From the NCBI RefSeq assembly GCF_001905655.1, contig NZ_JMHT01000017.1:62001-126000 (forward strand): 64,000 nucleotides of DNA, written 5' to 3'. The notes beneath the pieces were generated by a model. The model made no database searches. It saw only the letters and a list, made by a program, of their open reading frames with translations, and was not told the origin of the DNA. The stretch is from Mycobacterium sp. ST-F2. GTDB lineage: Bacteria; Actinomycetota; Actinomycetes; Mycobacteriales; Mycobacteriaceae. Shown here piece after piece: positions 25,766 to 33,672 of the stretch; positions within the stretch are counted from its first letter, which is position 1, and each line of letters opens with the position of its first letter. The position numbers and the translations under genes are program-made.

Positions 25766-27123
25766 CGCTGTGCCACCGCCGCGTCGCGCAGCTCATCAAG
25801 TGCCTCACCGAGGTACACCGCGATGTACTGCAGGTGCGGGAGGGCGTCGCGGCTGCCGATCACCCCGATGTTCAGCTGCCCGTCGTAACTCACGCAGGTG
25901 ATGTTGAGGCCGAGGCCTTGAAAGGGCAGCGAGACCGGGTAGAAGGCCTCGAGCCGCGCGCCGTCCAGGTAACGGGTCTCGGCCGGCCCCGGGACGTTGG
26001 AGATGGTCACGTTCATGGGTGGTCGTGGCAACCGCGTGACCTGACCGCTCAGGACCGTCGCCACGGTAGGCGCCATGGTCAACAGCGTGAAAGTCGGGCG
26101 CACTGTGCTCGGCATGCTGCGTAGGTGGTCCTTGGCGGCACCCATGGAAGCCCGGATCGCCGCGAGCCGCTCGACGGGGTCGGCGACGTCCGTCGCCAGG
26201 CTCGACCACAGGAACCCGACAGCGTTGCCGCCCTCCTGGCCCTCCTCACGAAGGTTGACCGGCACCCCCGCGATCAGTGGACGATCCGGCAACGCGTCGA
26301 GGTCTTCGAGATATCGACGCAGCGCCGCGCCACATACCGCCAGAAAGATGTCGTTCACCGACGCGTCCTCGCGTTTGGCCACGTCACGGATCGTGCCGAG
26401 GTCCAACTGCTGGGTCGCGACGCGACGCGCATTGGTGACCCGGCCGTTCAGGATGGATGCCGGCGCTTCGAAGGGCAGCCGGACATGGTCCGGCCCACTA
26501 CGACGCAATGCCAGGCTGACCAGCCCGCGTCCCAACTCGACAGGCGTGCGCCACAGCGCGAGCGACTCCCGCTCCGTCTTACGTCGGGGCCGACGGGCCG
26601 TGGTCGTGGTCGGCTGTTGCCACGGCGCCCGCCATTCGCCGTCCGGCGTTGTGGCCAACTGGTCGGTCACGAGCCTGTTGCCGTTCACGCCGTCGGTGAG
26701 CCCGTGGTGGATCTTCACGTAGATGGCAAACCGGCGATCCGACAGTCCCTCGATGACATGGCAGGTCCACAAGGGTCGGGTCCGGTCGAGGACCGTGCCG
26801 TGCAGATGCGAAACCAACTCCCCGAGCTCGCGCTCGCCGCCGGGGGCGGGCAACGCGGTATGCCGGACGTGATACTCCATGTCCAGCTGCTCGACGACCT
26901 CCCACGCGGGCACGGCCGCCGAGAGCAGCCCACCGGCGAGCACCAGGTTGAAGGGCTTGCGCAATGCGACGGGCTCACGGAAGGCCGCAACCACCTTGGC
27001 GACGAAATCTGGACCGGCGTCCTCGGGCAGCGAATAGATCTGCAGGCCGGCAACATGCATCGGGGTGTCCGGCGTCTCGACGCGCAAGAATGTCGAGTCC
27101 AGCAGCGGCAGTCGGGTGCTCAC
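25762..27123 (-). CDS. Wax ester synthase/diacylglycerol acyltransferase (WS/DGAT)
   Basis: This 453-residue acyltransferase has the active-site motif HHGLTDG (His139, His140, Asp144), an intact HHxxxDG, and the downstream family segment (NVTISNVPGPAETRY). Such enzymes make triacylglycerol or wax esters in mycobacteria (Tgs family). GTG 27121-27123 is preceded by GAGAAGGA. It heads an operon with two SDRs that is inserted between recA and the DUF3046 gene relative to M. tuberculosis. Confidence 0.93.
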   Translation of the reverse strand: MSTRLPLLDSTFLRVETPDTPMHVAGLQIYSLPEDAGPDFVAKVVAAFREPVALRKPFNLVLAGGLLSAAVPAWEVVEQLDMEYHVRHTALPAPGGERELGELVSHLHGTVLDRTRPLWTCHVIEGLSDRRFAIYVKIHHGLTDGVNGNRLVTDQLATTPDGEWRAPWQQPTTTTARRPRRKTERESLALWRTPVELGRGLVSLALRRSGPDHVRLPFEAPASILNGRVTNARRVATQQLDLGTIRDVAKREDASVNDIFLAVCGAALRRYLEDLDALPDRPLIAGVPVNLREEGQEGGNAVGFLWSSLATDVADPVERLAAIRASMGAAKDHLRSMPSTVRPTFTLLTMAPTVATVLSGQVTRLPRPPMNVTISNVPGPAETRYLDGARLEAFYPVSLPFQGLGLNITCVSYDGQLNIGVIGSRDALPHLQYIAVYLGEALDELRDAAVAQR

Positions 27124-27242
27124 GTCGTCCTTCTCTCGTGGGGTACCCGAAGAACGCTATGAGCCGGCGGTAGCTACCACCATGTCGTCGCCCCACAAAC
27201 ACTGTGGCGCGGGTAGTCCCGAGAGACCAAATGAGATTGCGG

Positions 27243-27437
27243 TCACCACTGATCGCGCGGGACGTCGAAGTCCGCGCACAGGGCCCGCCAGACATCGCGG
27301 GGTTCGACACCGGCTTCGATCGCCTCAGCCGCGGTGCGCCCACCAAGGACGGCCAGCACGTGGTCCTTCACCAACGCGGCACCGCGCGCCGCACCGAACT
27401 GGTCTTCGATCAGCAGGGTGAATTCGGTCAGTCGCAC
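27243..27437 (-). CDS. DUF3046 small protein (Rv2738c homologue)
   Basis: This 64-residue protein (MRLTEFTLLIEDQFGAARGA at the start, CADFDVPRDQW at the end) starts with GTG. The family is conserved next to recA across actinobacteria with no known function. It is 9 bp downstream of the glycosyltransferase stop and probably co-transcribed with it. Confidence 0.88.
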   Translation of the reverse strand: MRLTEFTLLIEDQFGAARGAALVKDHVLAVLGGRTAAEAIEAGVEPRDVWRALCADFDVPRDQW

Positions 27438-27446
27438 CGCACCAAC

Positions 27447-28622
27447 CTACTCAGCACCGCCGCCGAGCGCCGCACGGCACACGACCACCGGGTCGGCGAC
27501 GTCGGCTCCGCTGTCACCGGCCCGGCGCGCCGCCTCGCGATAGGACGGCGTCGACAGGACCCGCTCGACCGCAGAGACCAGCGCGTCCGCTGTCGCCGGC
27601 CGGATCAGCTCACCACTGCCTTGCCGCACAACCCGATTGGCGATCTCCCACTGGTCACCGCCCCCGGGCACCACGACGAGCGGCACCCCGGCGAGCAACG
27701 TCTTGGACACGATGCCGTGCCCGCTGCCACAGACCATCACATCGGCCTGCTTGAGCAGTTCGTCCTGCCGGCCGAGCCCGACCGCGGCCCAGGGCGGCAC
27801 GGGACCGTCGGCGCCGCGCAGCCGGGAGACCACGACGCGCGCGCCGTCGGGGAGCGTCTGCCCCGGGATCAGCGTCTCCAGCGCCAAGTCGTCCAGGCCC
27901 TGCATCCCGGTCGTCGCGGTCGACGGCGCCACCACCACGACCGGCCCCGCGCCGGGCGGCACGTCCAGCACCGCTGCCGTCGGCTCGAAGTGCAGCGGCC
28001 CGACGACGACGGCCTCTGCCGGCCAGTCCGGGCGGGGCACCTCGAGCTCCGGCAGCGTGGCGATCAGCCGCCGCGCCGGCCCGGGATCGGTTGCGGGCAA
28101 ACCGATTCCGATGCGCGCCGCGGACCGCTGCCGGTGCCCCTCACGGATCGAGCGGGCCGTGAAGAACCGCAGCATGGCGTCCCGCAGGCGACCGCGCACG
28201 CCGACGCCGGGCGCCAGGCCACTGCCCAGCGGCGGGAGCCCCTTCGACGGCAGGTACAGCGGGTGCGGGGTCAGCTCGACCCACGGCAGACCCATCATCT
28301 CGGCGGCCATGCCGCCGCAGGCCGTGATGACGTCGGACACCACCAGGTCGGGTCCCAGCTGCCGCAGTACCGGCGCATTGAGCACTGCCATCCGCGCGGC
28401 CCGCTCGTGGATCTTGGCGCCCGAATCAGCGTCGTCGTCGCCGCCCTCGGGGTCCAGCCCGAGCAGCTCCCGCGCGTCGACGCCGGCGTCTCGTGCGGTG
28501 TCGAGCCATTGCCGCCCGGTCAGCAGCACCGGGGTGTCACCGGCCGCCAGAAACCGCAGGCACAACGCGATCGCCGGAAAGGCATGGCCGGGGTCCGGCC
28601 CGGCAACCACGGCGACACGCAT
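27447..28622 (-). CDS. Glycosyltransferase, GT1/MGT-like (Rv2739c homologue)
   Basis: This 391-residue GT-B protein has N-terminal VAVVAGPDPGHAFPAIALCL and a C-terminal donor-binding region with CGSGHGIVSKTLLAGVPLVV and PGGGDQWEIANRVV. Those segments match the nucleotide-sugar signature of UDP-glycosyltransferases. It probably glycosylates a lipid or small molecule; the acceptor is unknown. It is divergent from ephG, as in M. tuberculosis. Confidence 0.9.
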   Translation of the reverse strand: MRVAVVAGPDPGHAFPAIALCLRFLAAGDTPVLLTGRQWLDTARDAGVDARELLGLDPEGGDDDADSGAKIHERAARMAVLNAPVLRQLGPDLVVSDVITACGGMAAEMMGLPWVELTPHPLYLPSKGLPPLGSGLAPGVGVRGRLRDAMLRFFTARSIREGHRQRSAARIGIGLPATDPGPARRLIATLPELEVPRPDWPAEAVVVGPLHFEPTAAVLDVPPGAGPVVVVAPSTATTGMQGLDDLALETLIPGQTLPDGARVVVSRLRGADGPVPPWAAVGLGRQDELLKQADVMVCGSGHGIVSKTLLAGVPLVVVPGGGDQWEIANRVVRQGSGELIRPATADALVSAVERVLSTPSYREAARRAGDSGADVADPVVVCRAALGGGAE

Positions 28623-28682
28623 CGGGTCACCCTGTCACACCGGCCCCTGTGCGCCGGCGGGCAGGCGCATTACGGTGGCCGT

Positions 28683-29120
28683 ATGACACAGAGCACACCG
28701 GCTTTGACCCAGACCAACGCCGAGATCGTCGAATCCTTCCTGTACGCGCTGCAGGCCGAGGACATGGACACCGCCGACCGCCTGCTCGACGACAACCTCG
28801 TCTACGAGAACGTCGGGCTACCGACCATCCACGGCCGCAGCCGCGCGATGAAGCTGTTTCGCCCAATGAAGAAGAGCCCCGTCAGCTTCGAGGTCAAGTT
28901 CCACCGCATCGTCGGCGAAGGCACCACGGTGCTCAACGAGCGCACCGACGCGCTCGTCATCGGGCCCGTCCGCCTGCAGTTCTGGGTCTGCGGGGTCTTC
29001 GAGGTGCACAACGGCAAGATCACGCTGTGGCGCGACTACTTCGACATGTTCGACATGGCCAAGGCCACGGTGCGCGGCCTCATCGGCGCCGTCATCCCGG
29101 GCCTGCGTCCGACCATGTAG
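28683..29120 (+). CDS. ephG: EphG, limonene-1,2-epoxide hydrolase-family protein
   Basis: This 145-residue cone-shaped epoxide hydrolase has its catalytic triad present: Arg87 and Asp89 in NERTDAL and Asp118 in LWRDYFD. EphG of M. tuberculosis (Rv2740) hydrolyses lipid or sterol epoxides. ATG 28683 lies 6 nt after TACGGT (28671-28676) with no Shine-Dalgarno, consistent with a leaderless transcript. The open frame extends far upstream but overlaps the opposite-strand glycosyltransferase. Confidence 0.93.
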   Translation: MTQSTPALTQTNAEIVESFLYALQAEDMDTADRLLDDNLVYENVGLPTIHGRSRAMKLFRPMKKSPVSFEVKFHRIVGEGTTVLNERTDALVIGPVRLQFWVCGVFEVHNGKITLWRDYFDMFDMAKATVRGLIGAVIPGLRPTM

Positions 29121-29141
29121 CCAGCGGTAAAATCGGCCACC

Positions 29142-29582
29142 ATGGCCAATGAGAATCGCCCGAAGCCCAACGCCTGGCAGTACATCAAGTACAGCTACGG
29201 CGGCCGGCTGCCCGACTCGATGCGGGCGTGGGTGACCGAGGATCTCATCGGCAAGGGCGCGACACTGCGGATCGTCATCCGGATGTTCGTCCCGGCGTTC
29301 CTGATTTTGATCCCGATCTGGTTCCTGCCCGAGCTGCTCGGCATCACGGGCGGCTCGGACATGGTCATCCGCCTCAGCGCGACGGTGCCGATCCTGATTC
29401 CGGTGATCTACTTCTCGCACGCCCTGAACAAGATCTGGCGCCGCCACATGCTCGTCAAGCACGGCATCGACCCGAAACTCCTCGAAGATTCGTTGCGGCA
29501 GAAGAACGCCCACATCCACGCGGCCTACGAAGAGCGGTACGGTCGCCGGTCCGACGACGGCACGGGCAGCACCACGATCTAG
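29142..29582 (+). CDS. DUF5313 membrane protein
   Basis: This 146-residue protein has the signature start (NRPKPNAWQYIKYSYGGRLP) and two transmembrane helices (VPAFLILIPIWFLPELLG; LSATVPILIPVIYFSHALN). A charged cytoplasmic tail follows. ATG 29142 is 8 nt downstream of TAAAAT (29128-29133), again leaderless in appearance. It lies in the gap between ephG and the psp genes, where M. tuberculosis has PE_PGRS47 and pspN. Function is unknown; the association with envelope-stress genes is suggestive. Confidence 0.85.
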   Translation: MANENRPKPNAWQYIKYSYGGRLPDSMRAWVTEDLIGKGATLRIVIRMFVPAFLILIPIWFLPELLGITGGSDMVIRLSATVPILIPVIYFSHALNKIWRRHMLVKHGIDPKLLEDSLRQKNAHIHAAYEERYGRRSDDGTGSTTI

Positions 29583-29588
29583 CGGCCG

Positions 29589-30413
29589 TCAGGCCTGCCG
29601 CAACCGTCCGAGTTCGTCGAAGGCCTGCGCCCAGGCACTGAGCCGGTCGGTGGCGGCGACCAGTTCGCTGCGGTAGCGCTGCTCGGACATCGACCGCGCC
29701 GAGCCCGCACCGCTGTTCGCCGCTGACACCAATTGCGCTGCCGCCGTGGCGATGTCGCTGTACTGCTGCACGCCGGCGTCGAGCTGCGCGGTGTAGGCCT
29801 GGATGGTCGGGGCCAGATGCGCCCGCGACTGCGGCACCGAGCCGGCCGCGCGTTCCATCGCGACGACTTCCCCGGCAGTACCGGCCAGTGCCGCCGCCGA
29901 CACATTGGCCGCCGCGGTCACCTCGGCGATCTCCGCGGCGGGCAGCAACTGGCCGCGCTGGATGACGCTCAGCAGGGAATACAGGCCGCGTTCGGCCGCG
30001 GCGAGGGTCTCCATGGGTCGCCGCGCCGCCGAGCCTCTCGGCGGCAGCGACCGTGATGTCCGGGCCGGCGGCAAAGGCTCGCCGCGCAGCCAGCGGTACC
30101 GCAGGAAGCACAGGGTGGCCAGGAAGGCGGCGCCGCCGGCGATGGGGCCGGTGATGATCAGCACCCAGAACGGCGTGCTCCAGGCCGCCAGCAGCGCCGT
30201 CAGCCCGATCCAGAAGGCGGCGGCGCCGGCGAACAGCCAGCCCAGCCGCAGCGCCCAGCGCCGCTTGCGCAGCAGCCGGGCCCGGGGGTCGGCGGCCGCG
30301 CCGAGGCGCCGGGCCACCAGATCGGACAATTCGGCAGCGGTGTCGATGCCGCGTTGCAGGACCGCCTGCCAGCCCCGGGTCTCCCCGGGACGACCGGCTG
30401 ACTGGGCGTTCAC
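29589..30413 (-). CDS. pspM: PspM, membrane partner of PspA
   Basis: This 274-residue protein starts at GTG 30411-30413 behind GAGGGG. It has two adjacent transmembrane helices (LGWLFAGAAAFWIGLTALL; FWVLIITGPIAGGAAFLAT) and a long helical Ala/Glu-rich cytoplasmic part. Position directly downstream of pspA matches Rv2743c/PspM, which binds PspA and anchors the envelope-stress response. No pspN follows. Confidence 0.88.
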   Translation of the reverse strand: MNAQSAGRPGETRGWQAVLQRGIDTAAELSDLVARRLGAAADPRARLLRKRRWALRLGWLFAGAAAFWIGLTALLAAWSTPFWVLIITGPIAGGAAFLATLCFLRYRWLRGEPLPPARTSRSLPPRGSAARRPMETLAAAERGLYSLLSVIQRGQLLPAAEIAEVTAAANVSAAALAGTAGEVVAMERAAGSVPQSRAHLAPTIQAYTAQLDAGVQQYSDIATAAAQLVSAANSGAGSARSMSEQRYRSELVAATDRLSAWAQAFDELGRLRQA

Positions 30414-30437
30414 CGCTGCCCCCTCACATCTCGAAAG

Positions 30438-31247
30438 TTACTGCGACAGCGGGTTTTCCGGAGCCGGGTTGGCTGCCGGAGCCGCGGGCGTGGCGGGCGC
30501 GGCGGCACCGCCGGACGGCAGGGAGTTGCCCTGCATCGAGGCACGGATCTGCTCGAGGCGCGAATGCCCGGCCATCTGCACGCTGGCCTGCTGGACCTCC
30601 ATCATGCGGCCCTGAACGGAGTTCTGCGCCAGCTCGGCAGAGCCCATGGCGTTGGCGTAACGACGCTCGATCTTGTCGCGCACCTCGTCGAGGCTGGGCG
30701 TGTTGCCCGGCGCGGCGATCTCGGTCATGGAGCGCAGCGAAGCGCTGACCTGCTCCTGCATCTTCGCCTGCTCGAGCTGCGACAGCAGCTTGGTGCGCTC
30801 GGCGATCTTCTGCTGCAGCACCATGGCGTTCTGCTCGACGGCCTTCTTGGCCTGCGTCGCGGCCTGCAGCGACTGGTCGTGCAGCCCCTTGAGGTCCTCG
30901 ACGCTCTGCTCGGCGGTCACCAGCTGGGCGGCGAAGGCCTCGGCGGCGTTGTTGTACTCGGTGGCCTTGGCGACGTCACCGGCCGCGGTGGCCTGGTCGG
31001 CCAGGGTCAGTGCCTGCCGCACGTTGGCCTGCAGCTTCTCGATGTCGGCGAGCTGACGGCTCAGGCGCATCTCCAGCTGGCGCTGGTTGCCGATGACCGA
31101 GGCGGCCTGCTGCGTCAGGGCCTGGTGCTGGCGCTGGGCCTCCTCGATCGCCTGCTGAATCTGCACCTTCGGGTCGGCGTACTCGTCGACCTTGGAGCTG
31201 AACAGCGCCATGAGGTACTTCCAGGCTTTGACAAAGGGATTGGCCAT
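30438..31247 (-). CDS. pspA: PspA, phage-shock protein A (35-kDa antigen homologue)
   Basis: This 269-residue ESCRT-III-like peripheral membrane protein consists almost wholly of a coiled coil ([38 protein letters not shown]). It has the conserved start [20 protein letters not shown] and a Pro/Ala-rich tail of about 35 residues. It binds stressed membranes and, in mycobacteria, also ClgR. pspM follows after 24 bp; clgR is 181 bp upstream. Confidence 0.95.
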   Translation of the reverse strand: MANPFVKAWKYLMALFSSKVDEYADPKVQIQQAIEEAQRQHQALTQQAASVIGNQRQLEMRLSRQLADIEKLQANVRQALTLADQATAAGDVAKATEYNNAAEAFAAQLVTAEQSVEDLKGLHDQSLQAATQAKKAVEQNAMVLQQKIAERTKLLSQLEQAKMQEQVSASLRSMTEIAAPGNTPSLDEVRDKIERRYANAMGSAELAQNSVQGRMMEVQQASVQMAGHSRLEQIRASMQGNSLPSGGAAAPATPAAPAANPAPENPLSQ

Positions 31248-31428
31248 GAGATCGGTCCGCCTTCGTGTCGTTCGTTGATTCGGGATCGGTTGTCAGGTTG
31301 CCGGCCACACCGGTGGCAGCGCGTCTACAGCCAACCTAGTGGGTATGGACAGCCCGACGCAGCCCGCATGCAGGATTACGGCGCGGCGCGTGCCATCCGT
31401 GTCTTGCTGCGGGTCAGGCCCCGGCGAC

Positions 31429-31752
31429 TCAGGCAACCGCCATGGCGAGATGCTGCGGGATGACGACCTTGGTGGCGACGTCGATGTTGGCCACCGTGCG
31501 GTCGGCCTCGGCGCGCTCGGTGTGCAGCATCTGCTCGGCGGCGTCGGCCAGCACCTGGGACAGCGGCACGTCCAGGGCGCCGCAGATGGCGCCCAGCAGC
31601 TCGCTCGAGGGTTCCTTGCGGCCCCGCTCGACCTCGGACAGATAACCCAGGCTCACCCGAGCACCGTCGGACACCTCGCGCAGTGTGCGTCCCTGCCCGG
31701 TACGGGCCTGACGCAGCACGTCGCCGATGACCTCACGCAGTAATGTCGTCAT
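31429..31752 (-). CDS. clgR: ClgR, XRE-family activator of clp and psp genes
   Basis: This 107-residue activator has a helix-turn-helix ([38 protein letters not shown]). It ends in the small hydrophobic tail AMAVA, consistent with turnover by ClpP described for ClgR. ATG 31750-31752 has GAAGGGGA upstream; the longer frame is not needed. It controls Clp proteases and pspA. A SigE-type promoter lies about 81 bp upstream. Confidence 0.93.
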   Translation of the reverse strand: MTTLLREVIGDVLRQARTGQGRTLREVSDGARVSLGYLSEVERGRKEPSSELLGAICGALDVPLSQVLADAAEQMLHTERAEADRTVANIDVATKVVIPQHLAMAVA

Positions 31753-31811
31753 CGCGTTTCCCCTTCGCCCTGAAGTAACAGCAGCCGCGCAGCCCGGCCG
31801 GACCACCCGTT

Positions 31812-31827
31812 CTACACGGTCTTGTAG
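31812..31827. repeat. Inverted repeat CTACA-N6-TGTAG in the clgR leader
   Basis: Two 5-bp arms separated by 6 bp lie just downstream of the SigE-type -10 element, in the region that would become the clgR leader. It could be a regulator binding site; it does not look like the published ClgR motif as I remember it. Confidence 0.4.
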
Positions 31828-31832
31828 GCACC

Positions 31833-31860
31833 AACGCGGCGACGCACCGCTTTGGTTCCC
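31833..31860 (-). promoter_or_regulatory. SigE-type promoter of clgR
   Basis: On the minus strand GGGAACCA is followed by 16 nt and CGTT, fitting the mycobacterial SigE consensus (GGAAC -35, CGTT -10). It is oriented toward clgR. SigE control of clgR under envelope stress is established in M. tuberculosis; here it is supported by motif and position. Confidence 0.8.
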
Positions 31861-31882
31861 GAGGGGACGAATCAAGGTCGAA

Positions 31883-32467
31883 TCAGGAACGGCGAAACGC
31901 CGAGACGGCGTAGTCGATGCCGGTCAGCACCGTCAGCACGACCGCGGCCCACATGAACACCCAGGCGGTGGTCAGCCACGGGGCGGGCCAGGCATGCAGG
32001 GGCAGGACGAACAGGCCGATGGCCACGGCCTGCACCAGCGTCTTGAGCTTGCCGCCGCGGCTGGCGGGGATGACGCCGCGCCGGATCACCGCGAAGCGCA
32101 ACAGCGTCACCGCGAGCTCGCGGGCGAGGATCACGATGGTGATCCACCACGGCAGGTCGCCGAGCATCGACAGCCCGATGAGCGCCGCCCCGATCAGGGC
32201 CTTGTCGGCGATGGGATCGGCCAGCTTGCCGAACTCGGTGACCATGTCGAAGCTGCGGGCGATCTCACCGTCGAACCGGTCCGTGATGACAGCGGCCGCG
32301 AACACGACGAAAGCAATGATGCGCCAACGCGTTTCGTGACCGTCGCCGACGAAGAGCGCCGCCAGGAACACGGGCACCAGCACAATGCGCAGGCCGGTCA
32401 GCAGATTGGCGATGTTCGCCACGCCGGCGCGCGAGGCGCGCGGGTCGGTATCTGGCTGGCCTGTCAT
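31883..32467 (-). CDS. pgsA3: PgsA3, CDP-alcohol phosphatidyltransferase
   Basis: This 194-residue phospholipid synthase (phosphatidylglycerophosphate synthase type) carries the CDP-alcohol motif DRFDGEIAR followed by eight residues and [10 protein letters not shown], i.e. all conserved Asp and Gly residues. Several membrane helices are present ([45 protein letters not shown]). ATG 32465-32467 is taken over an ATG seven codons upstream. It lies upstream of clgR, as in Rv2746c-Rv2745c. Confidence 0.92.
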   Translation of the reverse strand: MTGQPDTDPRASRAGVANIANLLTGLRIVLVPVFLAALFVGDGHETRWRIIAFVVFAAAVITDRFDGEIARSFDMVTEFGKLADPIADKALIGAALIGLSMLGDLPWWITIVILARELAVTLLRFAVIRRGVIPASRGGKLKTLVQAVAIGLFVLPLHAWPAPWLTTAWVFMWAAVVLTVLTGIDYAVSAFRRS

Positions 32468-32522
32468 CGACACAGGATATCCGGTCACCTACCGGGCGAT
32501 ACGCAGCCGATACCCTCCACAT

Positions 32523-33044
32523 GTGAGCGACGCACCGAAACCCGGCACCACAGGGCTGGTGGTTCGCCGCGCCCGGACTTCCGACGTACCGGGAATCAAG
32601 GCCCTCGTCGACATCTACGCAGGAAAGATCCTGCTCGAGAAGAACCTGGTGACCCTCTACGAGGCGGTCCAGGAGTTCTGGGTGGCCGACCTGGACGGCG
32701 AGATCGTCGGCTGTGGCGCATTGCACGTGCTGTGGGCCGATCTCGGCGAGGTGCGTACCGTCGCGGCCCATCCCAAGGTGCGTGGCATGGGCGTCGGGCA
32801 CGCGGTGGTCGCCAAACTGCTCGACGTGGCCCGGGACCTGCAGCTGCAGCGCGTCTTCGTGCTGACCTTCGAGACCGATTTCTTCAGCCGGCACGGCTTC
32901 AAGGAGATCGAGGGCACGCCCGTCACCGCCGAGGTGTACGAGGAGATGTGCCGCTCGTACGACACCGGTGTGGCGGAGTTCCTGGACCTGTCCTACGTCA
33001 AGCCGAACACCCTGGGCAACACCCGGATGCTGGTCACGCTGTAG
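32523..33044 (+). CDS. argA: ArgA-type L-glutamate N-acetyltransferase (Rv2747 homologue)
   Basis: This 173-residue GNAT protein catalyses the first step of arginine synthesis in mycobacteria. It has the acetyl-CoA loop VRGMGVGHAVV and long near-identical stretches to Rv2747 (KILLEKNLVTLYEAVQEFWV; ARDLQLQRVFVLTFETDFF). GTG 32523 lies 6 nt after TACCCT (32511-32516) and lacks a Shine-Dalgarno, consistent with leaderless expression. It is divergent from pgsA3. Confidence 0.93.
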   Translation: MSDAPKPGTTGLVVRRARTSDVPGIKALVDIYAGKILLEKNLVTLYEAVQEFWVADLDGEIVGCGALHVLWADLGEVRTVAAHPKVRGMGVGHAVVAKLLDVARDLQLQRVFVLTFETDFFSRHGFKEIEGTPVTAEVYEEMCRSYDTGVAEFLDLSYVKPNTLGNTRMLVTL

Positions 33045-33563
33045 CTAGTCGGCGCCTTCGGCTGCCGCGTTCCGGCGCGCCACGATGCGGTCGCGCATGT
33101 CCATGATCGCGGCCCGCCGACGGGACCGTCCGCCACGGCCGAACGACGGCAGCGTCGGGATCACCTCGATCTTGTCCGACACCCCGATCATCAGCTCGGC
33201 GATCTCCAACACCAGCTCGTTGAGCTCGTCGACCTGCTGACCCATCGCCATGAACGCGCTCAGCGACTCCAGGACCACGCGCGCCACCAGCACGATCGCG
33301 ACGCAGGTGACCGGACCGGCGAGCACCAGCCAGAACACGCCGAGCACTGCGGACAACTCGAACGCCACCACGGCGCCCGCGAGATACAGAACCACCGCAC
33401 CGGCGATCACCAGCCCGTACAACAGCGGAACCACGTGCTGCGCCGTCGACTTCCGGAACCCGAAGTCGGTGAACGCCGTCAGCGCGGGCCACCTGCGGCC
33501 ACCGGATTCGAGCTCGGTGTCGAGCTCCGCGTCCGTTGCTGCGCTGCGCGAAATGTCAACCAC
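33045..33563 (-). CDS. DUF4282-type membrane protein
   Basis: This 172-residue protein starts at GTG 33561-33563 behind a perfect AAGGAGG. Two transmembrane helices (VVPLLYGLVIAGAVVLYLAGA; AVLGVFWLVLAGPVTCVAIVL) are flanked by a hydrophilic N-terminus and a basic C-terminus (GRGGRSRRRAAIMDMRDRIV). Stop codons of this gene and argA are directly adjacent in convergent orientation. It is not present at this position in M. tuberculosis. Function is unknown. Confidence 0.8.
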   Translation of the reverse strand: MVDISRSAATDAELDTELESGGRRWPALTAFTDFGFRKSTAQHVVPLLYGLVIAGAVVLYLAGAVVAFELSAVLGVFWLVLAGPVTCVAIVLVARVVLESLSAFMAMGQQVDELNELVLEIAELMIGVSDKIEVIPTLPSFGRGGRSRRRAAIMDMRDRIVARRNAAAEGAD

Positions 33564-33672
33564 GGCAAAGCCTCCTTAGGAGTCCAGCCTCCCACAGTCG
33601 GAGCCGTCAGCGACCGATCGTCGTTGTTATCCGCACCGCCGATCAGCCCGGGTGTGACGTCGGCAACAGCGG

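Noticed and set aside
27204..28682. A long plus-strand N-terminal extension of ephG
   Set aside because: It overlaps the DUF3046 and glycosyltransferase genes on the other strand, and EphG length and motifs fit a start at 28683.
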